Assembly: GCA_035691065.1 (NCBI GenBank)
Contig: DASSJT010000172.1
Coordinates: forward strand, 1-29,389
DNA: 29,389 bases
DNA from: DASSJT01 sp035691065
GTDB lineage: Bacteria; Actinomycetota; Actinomycetes; Actinomycetales; Dermatophilaceae
Direction: 5' to 3'
Below the pieces are notes generated by a model. The model saw nothing but the letters and a program-made list of their open reading frames with translations. It was not told the DNA's origin and did no database searches. A program made the translations under genes and the position numbers. Positions 16,105 through 23,157 of the stretch are shown in pieces (position 1 is the stretch's first letter; the number at the start of each line of letters is the position of its first letter).

Positions 16105-17303
16105 CCACCCCTTCTCCCGTCCCGCCGCGAAGCCTGCTCGTCGGGCGGGTCGTCACTCCCGCCGGCGTGGTCGACGACGGTGCCGTCGCGGTCGATGGCG
16201 CCCACATCGCCTACGCCGGTCCCCGCGCCTCACTGCCCCGCGAGTGGGCCTCCGTCGGTATGCCGGAGGGCTGGCTCCCCGACTCGACCCTCCTGCCCGG
16301 GTTGGTCGACATCCACTGCCACGGGGGCGGCGGTGGCGAGTTCGGGCCGGACATGGGCGGCGCGACCACGGCCGTGGCACACCACCACCGAGCCGGCTCG
16401 ACCAGCGTGGTCGGGTCGCTGGTTTCGGCGAAGGCCGACACCATGCTCTCGGGGGTCCGCGCGCTGGCGCCCTTGGTCGCCCGAGGCGAGCTGGCCGGCA
16501 TACATCTTGAGGGTCCGTTCTTATCTGCCGCACGGTGCGGAGCGCAGAACCCTGGTGCGCTGATCCCGCCCGACCTGGGGCTGTTGGAGTCGCTCGTCGC
16601 GGAAGCGCGGCAGGGGGCGATCGCACAGGTGACGTGGGCGCCCGAGCTGCCCGGGGCGGATGAGTTGCCCGAGTCCTTCGCCCGCGCGGGAATCGTGGGT
16701 GCCATCGGGCACACCGATGCGACCATGGCACAGGTGGTGGAGGCCCTCGAGGCCCTGGCAGCACACCCGACACGCGGGAGGCGACCGCTGGTCACCCACC
16801 TGTTCAACGGCATGCCGCCGCTGCACCACCGAGCCCCCGGGCCGGTGGGGGCCGCACTGTCGGCGCTGGGGCGTGGGGAGGCGGTCGCCGAGGTGATCGC
16901 CGACGGGGTCCACCTGGCCGGCGGCACGGTGCAGATGCTCTTCGACATCGCCGCCCCCGGGTCGATAGCCCTGGTCAGCGACAGCATGGCCGCGGCTGGG
17001 CTGCCGGAGGGCGACTACTCGCTGGGCGGGCTGTCAGTGCGAGTGGCTGGCCGCGCCGCCCGCCTCGTGGAGGGCGGCTCCTTGGCGGGCGGCGTCTCGA
17101 CGCTCCTGGAGCAGGTGCGCTGGTGCGTTTCCGAGCTGGGCGTCAGCCTGTCGGATGCGGTGGCTGCTGCGTCCGTGACCCCGGCGCGCGCGCTCGCCCT
17201 GGCGGGTGTCGGCTCGCTGGAGGCCGGCGCGAGGGCCGACGTGGTGGTGGTCGACGAAGGGCTCCGGCTGCGCCGCGTGATGCGCCGGGGGTCCTGGCTG
17301 TAA
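16101..17303 (+). CDS. nagA: N-acetylglucosamine/N-acetylgalactosamine-6-phosphate deacetylase
   Basis: This 400-residue amidohydrolase removes acetate from an N-acetylhexosamine-6-phosphate. It has LLPGLVDIHCHGGGG (HCH at about 72-74), the metal ligand Glu of GIHLEGPF (about 137), GHTDA (His about 204), THLFNGMPPLHHR (His about 233) and the catalytic Asp of VSDSMAAAG (about 294). All core residues are present and the length is normal. It starts at a GTG overlapping the SIS gene stop. The product feeds the SIS enzyme. GlcNAc-6-P versus GalNAc-6-P specificity cannot be fixed from the sequence; the linked PfkB kinase favours a GalNAc-type route without proving it. Confidence 0.93.
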   Translation: MTTPSPVPPRSLLVGRVVTPAGVVDDGAVAVDGAHIAYAGPRASLPREWASVGMPEGWLPDSTLLPGLVDIHCHGGGGGEFGPDMGGATTAVAHHHRAGSTSVVGSLVSAKADTMLSGVRALAPLVARGELAGIHLEGPFLSAARCGAQNPGALIPPDLGLLESLVAEARQGAIAQVTWAPELPGADELPESFARAGIVGAIGHTDATMAQVVEALEALAAHPTRGRRPLVTHLFNGMPPLHHRAPGPVGAALSALGRGEAVAEVIADGVHLAGGTVQMLFDIAAPGSIALVSDSMAAAGLPEGDYSLGGLSVRVAGRAARLVEGGSLAGGVSTLLEQVRWCVSELGVSLSDAVAAASVTPARALALAGVGSLEAGARADVVVVDEGLRLRRVMRRGSWL

Positions 17304-17351
17304 GGGGCTGACCGGCGAACACGGCACACTGAGGGTCGACAGGGAGGTGCT

Positions 17352-18608
17352 GTGTCGACGACGAATGGACCCGGAAGCGGCGGGGCGGTGCCGCGCGCTG
17401 CCACGGGAACGCCCGTGCTGCGTCGGCTCAACACCCGATCGGTGCTGAACGCGGTTCGGCGAGCCGCACCTGAGCCGCAGCGCATCGCCGACCTGACCGG
17501 CGCGACCGGGCTGACCCGCCCGACGGTGGCGCAGGCGATCGAGGACCTCGTCGCCGAGGGTCTGCTGAGCTCCGCATCGAGCGCCGAAGGGGGCATGGTC
17601 GGCAGGCCGGCCGCGAGGTACAGCATCAACGGCCACGCCGCGCCGGTCCTGGGCATCGACCTCGGGGTGCACACGGTCGCCGTGGCCGTGGGCGACCTCG
17701 CGGGCGCGACCCTGGCAGTGTCACGCCGGTCCGTCGAGGGGTCCGAGGGCTCCGACATCCTGGCGGCGCTCGACGCGGCCGTCGACGAGGCGCTGGCCGA
17801 GGCGGACCTCCGTCCGGAGGACCTTGCAGCGGTCGTCGCGGGCACGTCCGGAATTGTGGACCGCAGCACCGACCAGGTGCGCCTGGCGCTGGGCGACGGG
17901 GCCTGGTCGAGCTTCAACCTGAGGGAGCGGCTGCAACCGCGGTTCGAGTGCCCGGTCACGATCGAGAACAACGCCAACCTCGTGGCGATCTCGGCGGTGG
18001 TGCCCGGGTTGACGCCGACCGTGATCGGGGTTCAGTGGGGTGAGGCCCTGGGGGCCGGCCTCGTCGTCGACGGACGTCTGCACCGGGGCGCCTCGGCGAG
18101 CGCCGGGGAGATCGGGTTCATCTCGCTCGGGGGGACGCCCGTGCACTTCGGGAGCCAGCGAGGGCCGCTCGAGGCGAGCATCGGCACCGGGGGCATCGTG
18201 CGCCGGGCAACCGCAGCCGCAGCGGCCGCGCCGGGCTCTGCGCTGGCCCGCGCCCTGGCGGGCGACACCGGCCCCGGAGCGGCCGCAGTGGTGTTCGCCC
18301 AGGCGGCGGATGGCGACGCGATCGCCCAGAGCGTGGTCGACGCCGTCGCCCGCGAGTTCGCCAGCGCTCTCGCCCCGGTCGTCCTCGCGCTCAACCCCGA
18401 CACCATCGTGATCGCCGGCGGGGTCGCGCGCGCCGGTGAGGTGCTGACTCGGGCGATCCACCGCCACCTGCGCCAGCTCACGCTGCACTGTCCGTCAGTC
18501 GAGCTGTCGGCCCATGCTCAGGACGCCGTGGTCGTCGGCGCGATGCAGATCGCGCGCGACGAGCTGTGGGCCGAGATGCTCGCCGAAGGCGGGATGCTCT
18601 CGCGCTAG
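17352..18608 (+). CDS. ROK-family transcriptional repressor (NagC/XylR type)
   Basis: This 418-residue protein has an N-terminal winged helix (about 22-75: NTRSVLNAVRRAAPEPQRIADLTGATGLTRPTVAQAIEDLV) joined to a ROK sugar-binding domain (VLGIDLGVHTVAVAV, ENNANLVAI, GASASAGEIGFISL). The usual CxCGxxGCxE zinc motif after GEIG is absent: the corresponding segment reads GTPVHFGSQRGPLEASIG. That makes kinase activity unlikely and suits a pure sensor. The GTG start has a strong AGGGAGGTG ribosome site, 48 bp after nagA. It probably represses this cluster, in parallel with the DeoR protein. Confidence 0.9.
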   Translation: MSTTNGPGSGGAVPRAATGTPVLRRLNTRSVLNAVRRAAPEPQRIADLTGATGLTRPTVAQAIEDLVAEGLLSSASSAEGGMVGRPAARYSINGHAAPVLGIDLGVHTVAVAVGDLAGATLAVSRRSVEGSEGSDILAALDAAVDEALAEADLRPEDLAAVVAGTSGIVDRSTDQVRLALGDGAWSSFNLRERLQPRFECPVTIENNANLVAISAVVPGLTPTVIGVQWGEALGAGLVVDGRLHRGASASAGEIGFISLGGTPVHFGSQRGPLEASIGTGGIVRRATAAAAAAPGSALARALAGDTGPGAAAVVFAQAADGDAIAQSVVDAVAREFASALAPVVLALNPDTIVIAGGVARAGEVLTRAIHRHLRQLTLHCPSVELSAHAQDAVVVGAMQIARDELWAEMLAEGGMLSR

Positions 18609-18762
18609 CCGGTCTGCGGTCGCATGGGTCGGGGAGCTTCCGCCCGCTTCGGGGCGTCGCGACCGAAGCACACGTGGGCTCGAACGGCCCCCTGGCAGGA
18701 CGTTCGGCACTGCACCCCAGGTAGCGAGGCGAGCAGCGTGGGGAACGGAAGGAGGTGCGACT

Positions 18763-19143
18763 ATGCGACTGACACTTCGGGACTACGTTGCGACGATCCT
18801 GGTCGCCGCCATTGGCGTCCCCTATGTGGGCTACCTGGTCAACGGTGAGATGCCGTTCGTCAAGGACGCCCGCGGCATGTCCGGGGTCGGCCTGGTTCTC
18901 GGTATCGCGGCTTTCCTCGTCCTGCGGACGGGTGACGCCTTCGACCGGGTCGGAAAGGTCGAGACGGGCATTGCGATCGGGTCCCTGCTCCTGGGGCTCG
19001 CCGCTCTGGCGTTCGCCGAGGCCGGCGCAGCAGAGATCCTGCTGGCCGTCTTCATGGCGTCGATCCTGATCGTGTGGGCAGTTGAGCTGGCAGATCACGC
19101 TGGCCTCGTGCACGCGCATGCAGGTCCGGCGGCTCACGCCTGA
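18763..19143 (+). CDS. Small multi-pass membrane protein of unknown function
   Basis: This 126-residue protein has four hydrophobic segments (YVATILVAAIGVPYVGYLV, GVGLVLGIAAFLVL, TGIAIGSLLLGLAALAF, EILLAVFMASILIVWAVEL) and a His/Ala-rich tail (HAGLVHAHAGPAAHA). The ATG at 18763 has an excellent GGAAGGAGGT ribosome site, which decides the start against longer in-frame options. I do not recognise a named family. It stands alone, followed by a hairpin at 19157-19191. Confidence 0.75.
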   Translation: MRLTLRDYVATILVAAIGVPYVGYLVNGEMPFVKDARGMSGVGLVLGIAAFLVLRTGDAFDRVGKVETGIAIGSLLLGLAALAFAEAGAAEILLAVFMASILIVWAVELADHAGLVHAHAGPAAHA

Positions 19144-19156
19144 CCCGAGCTGATCC

Positions 19157-19191
19157 TCGGCGGGGTGCGACGGGACCGTCGCCCCCGCCGA
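19157..19191 (+). terminator. Strong hairpin after the small membrane protein gene
   Basis: TCGGCGGGG (19157-19165) pairs with CCCCGCCGA (19183-19191), and inside it GCGACGG pairs with CCGTCGC around a GA loop, with a single bulged T. It lies 13 bp past the stop at 19143. There is no U-run, as is common for actinomycete terminators. Confidence 0.65.
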
Positions 19192-19220
19192 CGCGTCCCT
19201 ATCTGATCCCCGCCGCCAGA

Positions 19221-19257
19221 GGTATGCCGGGCAGCTGGCTGGGCTTCACGGCATACC
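19221..19257. repeat. Inverted pair of the GTATGCCG octamer
   Basis: GGTATGCCG (19221-19229) and CGGCATACC (19249-19257) form a perfect 9-bp inverted repeat with a 19-bp spacer in the leader region of the ClpP-like gene. Both arms are copies of the octamer that recurs through the window. Confidence 0.75.
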
Positions 19258-19360
19258 GACCGCGTCACCAGCCCTCCGGGCACGCATGGTGTGCGAGACG
19301 ACTTCCCATGCAGCCATGCCGGGCGCACGCTGGGGGTACACGTTCCAGGAGGTCGCCACG

Positions 19361-20113
19361 ATGGATGGCCAGCCGCACACGCCCAGTGGAGAGTGGTCGC
19401 ACACGCCCAGCGGGGAGTGGCCGCACACGCCCACAGGGCAGTGGCCGCCCGTACCCACAGGGCAGTGGCCGCCAGAAGTGCCGCCGCTGCACCCACCCAT
19501 GCCTCCGGCCGAGCCCGAGCCGCCGACTCCTGGTCGGCCGCCTTCGCGCCCCTCTCGGATGCTTCCCACCTGGGAGGAGCCGGACCCCAGGGCTCTGGAG
19601 GGCGATCTGGCAGACCAGCTACTGGATCACCGGATCATCATCGTGGGCGGGTCGCTCAACGACGCCCTGGCCGACCGGGCTGCGGCGCAGCTGCTGCTGC
19701 TCGGGCGGCGCTCCCACCAGCCCATCGAGATGCACCTCACGTGCCCCGGCTCGGAACTCAGCGCTGCGCTGTCTCTTGCCGACGCCGTAGACCTCGTGTC
19801 GGCCCCCGTCAACGCCGTGGTCCGGGGAATTCTCAAGGGGCCTGCCGTCGCCGTGCTCTGCGCTGCCCGGCAGCGCGTGGCTCATCGGAACGCGCTCCTT
19901 GTGCTGTCGCTGCCGTCAGTCTCCGCCGAGGGGACGGGCCAGATGCTTGCCGCGGCCGCCGAACAGCACGAGCGCCAAGTCGCCCAGCTGCGGGCCCGGC
20001 TGGTCAGCGCCACCGGTCGTGGCGACGAGCAGGTCGGTGCCGACCTCGAGGCCGGCAAGCTGTTCACGGCCGAGGAAGCCCTCGCCTACGGCCTGGTCCA
20101 GGAAGTTCGCTGA
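19361..20113 (+). CDS. ClpP-fold protein lacking catalytic residues, with N-terminal repeat
   Basis: This 250-residue protein has a Pro-rich head (1-75) that opens with four 8-residue units of the form HTPSGEWP, and a ClpP/crotonase-like domain (about 78-250). Recognisable ClpP landmarks are LDHRIIIVGGSLNDALADRAAAQLLLL, IEMHLTCPGS, the tail GADLEAGKLFTAEEALAYGLVQEV and the core GILKGPAVAVLCAAR. The position of the nucleophile (GxAxS in ClpP) reads GPAVA, so Ser is Ala (about 154), and the HQP histidine aligns with Ser in LSLP (about 173). It should therefore be proteolytically inactive. A role as a structural or regulatory Clp partner is inference. The ATG at 19361 has CAGGAGG upstream. Confidence 0.8.
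   Translation: MDGQPHTPSGEWSHTPSGEWPHTPTGQWPPVPTGQWPPEVPPLHPPMPPAEPEPPTPGRPPSRPSRMLPTWEEPDPRALEGDLADQLLDHRIIIVGGSLNDALADRAAAQLLLLGRRSHQPIEMHLTCPGSELSAALSLADAVDLVSAPVNAVVRGILKGPAVAVLCAARQRVAHRNALLVLSLPSVSAEGTGQMLAAAAEQHERQVAQLRARLVSATGRGDEQVGADLEAGKLFTAEEALAYGLVQEVR
19376..19471 (+). repeat. 24-bp tandem repeat encoding an octapeptide, four copies
   Basis: Four units start at 19376, 19400, 19424 and 19448 and encode HTPSGEWS, HTPSGEWP, HTPTGQWP and PVPTGQWP. They lie directly after the start of the ClpP-like protein, so its N-terminal extension can change length in frame. Confidence 0.9.
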
Positions 20114-20196
20114 GGCACGGCCCAGCGCAGGTCTCCATCCCTGGCCAATGCATTGACAGCGGCAACGTCAACCCGACAACCCACGCCGCACGCAAA

Positions 20197-20225
20197 GGCT
20201 GGAGGCCCGGATGGGACCTCCAGCC
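20197..20225. terminator. Bidirectional hairpin between convergent genes
   Basis: GGCTGGAGG (20197-20205) and CCTCCAGCC (20217-20225) form a perfect 9-bp stem with an 11-base loop, midway between the ClpP-like stop (20113) and the DoxX stop (20238). It could end transcription from both sides. There is no U-run. Confidence 0.65.
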
Positions 20226-20237
20226 AAGGGTGTCTGA

Positions 20238-20849
20238 CTACTTCAGGAACTGGTAGTGCTGCACGAAGCCGAGCCGCTCCCAGGCCTTGCCGAAGCCGAA
20301 GGTCTTGCCAGCGCCTGCGAAGAGCAGGGCAAACAGGGCCAGGGCGTAGATGATGTGGTCGTCGATGATCGGGTTGTTCTCGGGAAGCAACGCTGCGCTC
20401 CACATGAGAACCAGCAGCAGCGCGCCCGACACCGTGGCGATGCGCATACCGATGCCCAGCATCAGCGCCAGGCCGATACCGGCCAGGCCGACCATGAACA
20501 GCCAGTCCGCCCATGCCGCACCAGCGAAGCTCTGGTAGAAGTCCGCCAGCGGCCCTTTCGTACCGTTCTTGAGGAAGCCCAGGGTGGGCGAGCCACCGTT
20601 GATCCAGGCGGCGTCACCAAAGCGGTCCACGACGTCTGTCTGGGGATTGCGCCCGGTTGAGAATCCGAGTGCGAAGAGCTTGTCCAGGAAGGCCCAAAGG
20701 AAGACCCACCCCAAGCCGATGCGCAAGGCAGCCGCGGTGTACCGGAAGGCTCGTGTACCCACGGGCTCGCCTACCGCGCTGGCTGCGCTCTCTGTCATGA
20801 CGGGCACCGTTGTGTGCCGTCCTCTCTCATCGTGATACACCGTGCTCAT
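20238..20849 (-). CDS. DoxX-family membrane protein
   Basis: This 203-residue protein has four predicted helices: RIGLGWVFLWAFLDKLFALGF, WLFMVGLAGIGLALMLGI, RIATVSGALLLVLMWSAAL and IIYALALFALLFAGAGKTFGFG. The LGWVFLWAFLDK opening and GxxxxxxGxxTR-like centre fit DoxX/TQO small-subunit-like proteins; the precise redox role of this branch is not established. The ATG at 20849 (MSTVYHDERG) has a GGAG upstream and is preferred to a longer frame to 20900. The gene is single, convergent with the ClpP-like gene and diverging from the SDR. Confidence 0.85.
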   Translation of the reverse strand: MSTVYHDERGRHTTVPVMTESAASAVGEPVGTRAFRYTAAALRIGLGWVFLWAFLDKLFALGFSTGRNPQTDVVDRFGDAAWINGGSPTLGFLKNGTKGPLADFYQSFAGAAWADWLFMVGLAGIGLALMLGIGMRIATVSGALLLVLMWSAALLPENNPIIDDHIIYALALFALLFAGAGKTFGFGKAWERLGFVQHYQFLK

Positions 20850-21058
20850 GACCCGGTCTCCGTTTCTGCATGGGTCGAGGTGCCTATTCCGGCAGTTCAA
20901 CCGTCTCCCCCAGCGGGCTCACAGGGCAGGGACGAACGTCCGCTCTTTTGTGCGTCCGCGCGGGCGAAGCGTGGCACCCTCCTCACCCAGCGGGCCGCTG
21001 GCGTATCCGTCCGCTCGGTTTCTGAGTGGCCGTTCTGGACCTGGTTAGCCTGATTGCC

Positions 21059-21811
21059 ATGACCCTTGAGCGCGGTCTCGGGGAGCAGGCTGCCATCGTC
21101 ACGGGTGTCTCTCGTGGGCTTGGCGCGGCTCTCGCCGCCGACCTTCTTGAACGCGGCTTCAGGGTCGTGGGCATCGGCCGAACGGGCAACTCCGCACTCA
21201 GGCGCGATCGCTATGAGTTCGTGCAGTTCGACCTGTCCGATACCTCCCGGATCGACGCGACATTGGCTCCGCCCCTGGAAGCCCTGAGGCAGCGGCAGCT
21301 GGCGTCGGTGTGCCTGGTGAACAACGCCGGGACCGTTGATGCCGTCGGCACGCTGGGGCGGCTCGCGGCAACCGAGATCGCCTCTGCACTTGCCGTGAAC
21401 GTGGCTGCTCCAGTCGCGCTGACGAACTTGTTCTGCCGGGTCTTCGCCGACGCGGGAATTCCCCGGCGGGTCATCAACGTCTCCTCTGGCGCCGCACAGA
21501 AGGCACTCGAGGGGGAAGCTGTGTACTGCGTCGCCAAGGCCGGGCTCGAGATGCTCACCCAGGCCCTGGCGGCTGAGCAGGACGGGCGCAACTTCCGCGC
21601 GATCACGGTTCGCCCGGGCGTTATGGATACCGACATGCAGCTGTTCGCGCGGTCCCAGCCCCCCGACGTGCTGCCAAGCGTTGAGCTCTTCAAGGAGTTC
21701 CATCGCCAAGGGAGTCTGGTCGCGCCGGCTCTCGTGGCCTCGAAGATCGCGAGCCGACTCGTTCTGGGCGAGGTCGAGCACGGGGGTACCTACAGCTACC
21801 AGGACCTTTGA
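21059..21811 (+). CDS. Short-chain dehydrogenase/reductase (SDR)
   Basis: This 250-residue cytoplasmic oxidoreductase has the NAD(P)-binding TGVSRGLGAAL (TGxxxGxG), a cofactor-defining GRTG region, FDLSD, NNAG, the catalytic Ser of VINVSSGAA and the YCVAK (YxxxK) pair. The overall pattern resembles the sepiapterin/benzil reductase branch; the substrate is unknown. The ATG at 21059 has no ribosome site, but TAGCCT lies 8-13 bases upstream, as expected of a leaderless actinomycete promoter. An in-frame GTG at 21026 is an alternative with no better support. Confidence 0.88.
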   Translation: MTLERGLGEQAAIVTGVSRGLGAALAADLLERGFRVVGIGRTGNSALRRDRYEFVQFDLSDTSRIDATLAPPLEALRQRQLASVCLVNNAGTVDAVGTLGRLAATEIASALAVNVAAPVALTNLFCRVFADAGIPRRVINVSSGAAQKALEGEAVYCVAKAGLEMLTQALAAEQDGRNFRAITVRPGVMDTDMQLFARSQPPDVLPSVELFKEFHRQGSLVAPALVASKIASRLVLGEVEHGGTYSYQDL

Positions 21812-22286
21812 GGTCCAGCGATCGCTTCGCCGGCCGCAGTTGCCCGTTAGCCCTCGAGTCGCACCACGCTCGCAGGCCATCCGCTTGAGGCCTCTCCCCG
21901 GCACGCCCTGGCGGGAGACCTGTGCACTTGCATGCGGGGCTCGTACTCCTCCATGCGGCGGCTCGTACTCCTCGGTGAGGGGCGGTGCCTATGGCAGCTC
22001 CGCATCGAGCGACTGCCGGTACGTGACGCACCCGCGCATGAACTGAGGCCATGGAGGCTGTGGGTGATGCCATCACAGGTTGTGTCCGGAGCTGTCGCGG
22101 TGGCGGCGAATGCCCTCCCGCAACCGCACGACCTCATCGGAAGCTCGGTGGACGACAACGTCGCCACATCCCCGTCCATGGCACAGTCTGCCTCGCGGCC
22201 ACGACAGCGCACAGGAGGGATGCGGTCAGGAAGGACCGGGAACGGCCCCCGACCGCGTTTCCGCAGGCCAGGGACCGGTCCTGGTG
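21812..22286. other. Gene-poor spacer after the SDR
   Basis: Several frames are open here by chance but none has a ribosome site, a recognisable motif or sensible amino-acid composition. The only structure seen is a tandem duplication at 21931-21973. It ends at the tRNA-like remnant, so it may be degraded DNA at an old integration boundary. Confidence 0.5.
21931..21973. repeat. 21/22-bp tandem duplication
   Basis: Two near-identical adjacent units (21931-21951 and 21952-21973) end in GCTCGTACTCCTC and differ by one inserted base and local G/C changes, in a spacer without genes. Confidence 0.8.
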
Positions 22287-22306
22287 CGGAGGCGTAGGGA
22301 CTTGAA
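22287..22306 (-). repeat. Remnant of a tRNA-Ser 3' end (candidate att site)
   Basis: Read on the minus strand, this 20-bp stretch is TTCAAGTCCCTACGCCTCCG: a T-loop, the 3' T-stem strand, the 3' acceptor strand and discriminator G. It matches the same part of the intact tRNA-Ser at 25291-25310 at 18 of 20 positions, in the same orientation, and is followed by CACCA. The upstream half of a tRNA is missing and the 5' T-stem does not pair, so it is not a functional tRNA. Such 3' fragments are typical of integration sites. Confidence 0.6.
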
Positions 22307-22407
22307 CCGGATCGTGCGTGCGAGGCCGGTCAAAGTATCCGGTTGATGTGGTTCTATGCCTGCTGATTCCGGTCTCCGGGAGTCTTCGGCCACGGGCCGG
22401 GGCGAGG

Positions 22408-22509
22408 TCAACGGGCGAAGAGGAGCAGCAAGATTCCCGTTGCGAGGGCGGAGATGAGAAGTGAAGCGAGGCAACCCAGACGGTTACTGAAGAAGAAGAG
22501 CACGCCCAC
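22408..22509 (-). CDS. Short hydrophobic membrane peptide, 33 residues
   Basis: A GTG-started frame encodes a peptide opening MGVLFFFSNRLGCLASLL and ending LLLLFAR, a single membrane helix with a conserved-looking FFSNRLGCL segment. From memory, similar very short proteins are common in actinomycetes, but I cannot confirm this here. The start (GTG 22509, or GTG 22503) lacks a clear ribosome site. The rest of 22307-22628 contains nothing else I can support. Confidence 0.45.
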   Translation of the reverse strand: MGVLFFFSNRLGCLASLLISALATGILLLLFAR

Positions 22510-22628
22510 GGCTACCCGCTGAGACCGCGCTCCATTCGTGCGCCGAGTCGGTGGAGGTGGCGGCGGTCACGTCGCAGAGCACCTGACGGTTGGCGGCTTG
22601 ACCGCGCCCCGTTGCCGATGCTGCGGCC

Positions 22629-22889
22629 GTGACGCTGTTCTACCTCGTCGACGGCGCCGTGATCGCCCTCGTCGTGGCTCTACTCGTGAAGGAGCACCCG
22701 ATGCCGAGCTTCCCGGTGCAGGTCGACCCGCCCCCGCAGTCGGTCACCGTGGACCAGCCGCCCCAGAGCATGACCCTCACCCTGGACAACAACGACGTCG
22801 CCAGGGTGCTGCGCGTCGTGGGCCGGGCCGCGACCGACATGGACACCGCGTGCGCGATCGCCTGCTCCGAGGCCGGCTCGCGCAGGTAG
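22629..22889 (+). CDS. Small hypothetical protein with N-terminal membrane helix
   Basis: This 86-residue frame from a GTG begins with LFYLVDGAVIALVVALLVKEHP, a likely membrane anchor. A Pro/Gln/Val-rich stretch (VQVDPPPQSVTVDQPPQSMTLTL) and an amphipathic end follow. Composition and codon use look like real coding sequence. There is no ribosome site. It is convergent with, and overlaps, another possible coding frame on the minus strand, so at most one of the two is intact. No family is recognised. Confidence 0.45.
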   Translation: MTLFYLVDGAVIALVVALLVKEHPMPSFPVQVDPPPQSVTVDQPPQSMTLTLDNNDVARVLRVVGRAATDMDTACAIACSEAGSRR

Positions 22890-23071
22890 TCCGTCAGCGT
22901 CCCGCGGTAGCGGTGGCAGAGCCGCTCGTGGCGCCAGGACTCCCACGAGATCCCGAAGACGAGCAGCGTCGTGAGCCCGACGCCGGCGGTGATATCCGAC
23001 AGATCTGTGCCACCTGAGGTGCGACGTCCTGTAGCGCCTCGGGCCTTGGGCAGGGGAGCCGCGGAGCACAT
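22640..23071 (-). CDS. Possible hypothetical protein or gene fragment
   Basis: The first third (about 23000-22890) encodes a hydrophobic segment and a basic stretch, ITAGVGLTTLLVFGISWES and WRHERLCHRYRGTLTDYLRE, which reads like a genuine membrane-anchored protein. The remainder is antisense to the 22629-22889 frame and has no such character. A truncated gene whose 3' end was replaced is the best explanation. There is no convincing start signal. Confidence 0.3.
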   Translation of the reverse strand: MCSAAPLPKARGATGRRTSGGTDLSDITAGVGLTTLLVFGISWESWRHERLCHRYRGTLTDYLREPASEQAIAHAVSMSVAARPTTRSTLATSLLSRVRVMLWGGWSTVTDCGGGSTCTGKLGIGCSFTSRATTRAITAPSTR

Positions 23072-23111
23072 AGACGGCCCTCGGACTCATGGATCAGCCG
23101 ATGAGCGCACA

Positions 23112-23157
23112 TTGGCGGTGTCAGGTCCCACGACGTAATGTTTGCGTATGCATGCAA
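23112..23157 (+). promoter_or_regulatory. Leaderless promoter and operator of the ArsR-CDF operon
   Basis: A TTGGCG (23112-23117) and TAATGT (23136-23141) are 18 bp apart, and the -10 ends six bases before the ATG at 23148, so transcription would begin at or next to the start codon. There is no ribosome site. TTGCGTATGCATGCAA (23142-23157) is an imperfect palindrome across the start codon, suitable for autorepression by ArsR. Confidence 0.6.

Noticed and set aside
21932..22297. A 121-codon hypothetical protein after the SDR
   Set aside because: No ribosome site, low-complexity Arg/Pro/Gly composition, and competing frames of equal length on the other strand.
22287..22380. A second functional tRNA-Ser
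   Set aside because: Only the 3' part from the T-loop is present; the 5' T-stem does not pair and no anticodon arm follows.
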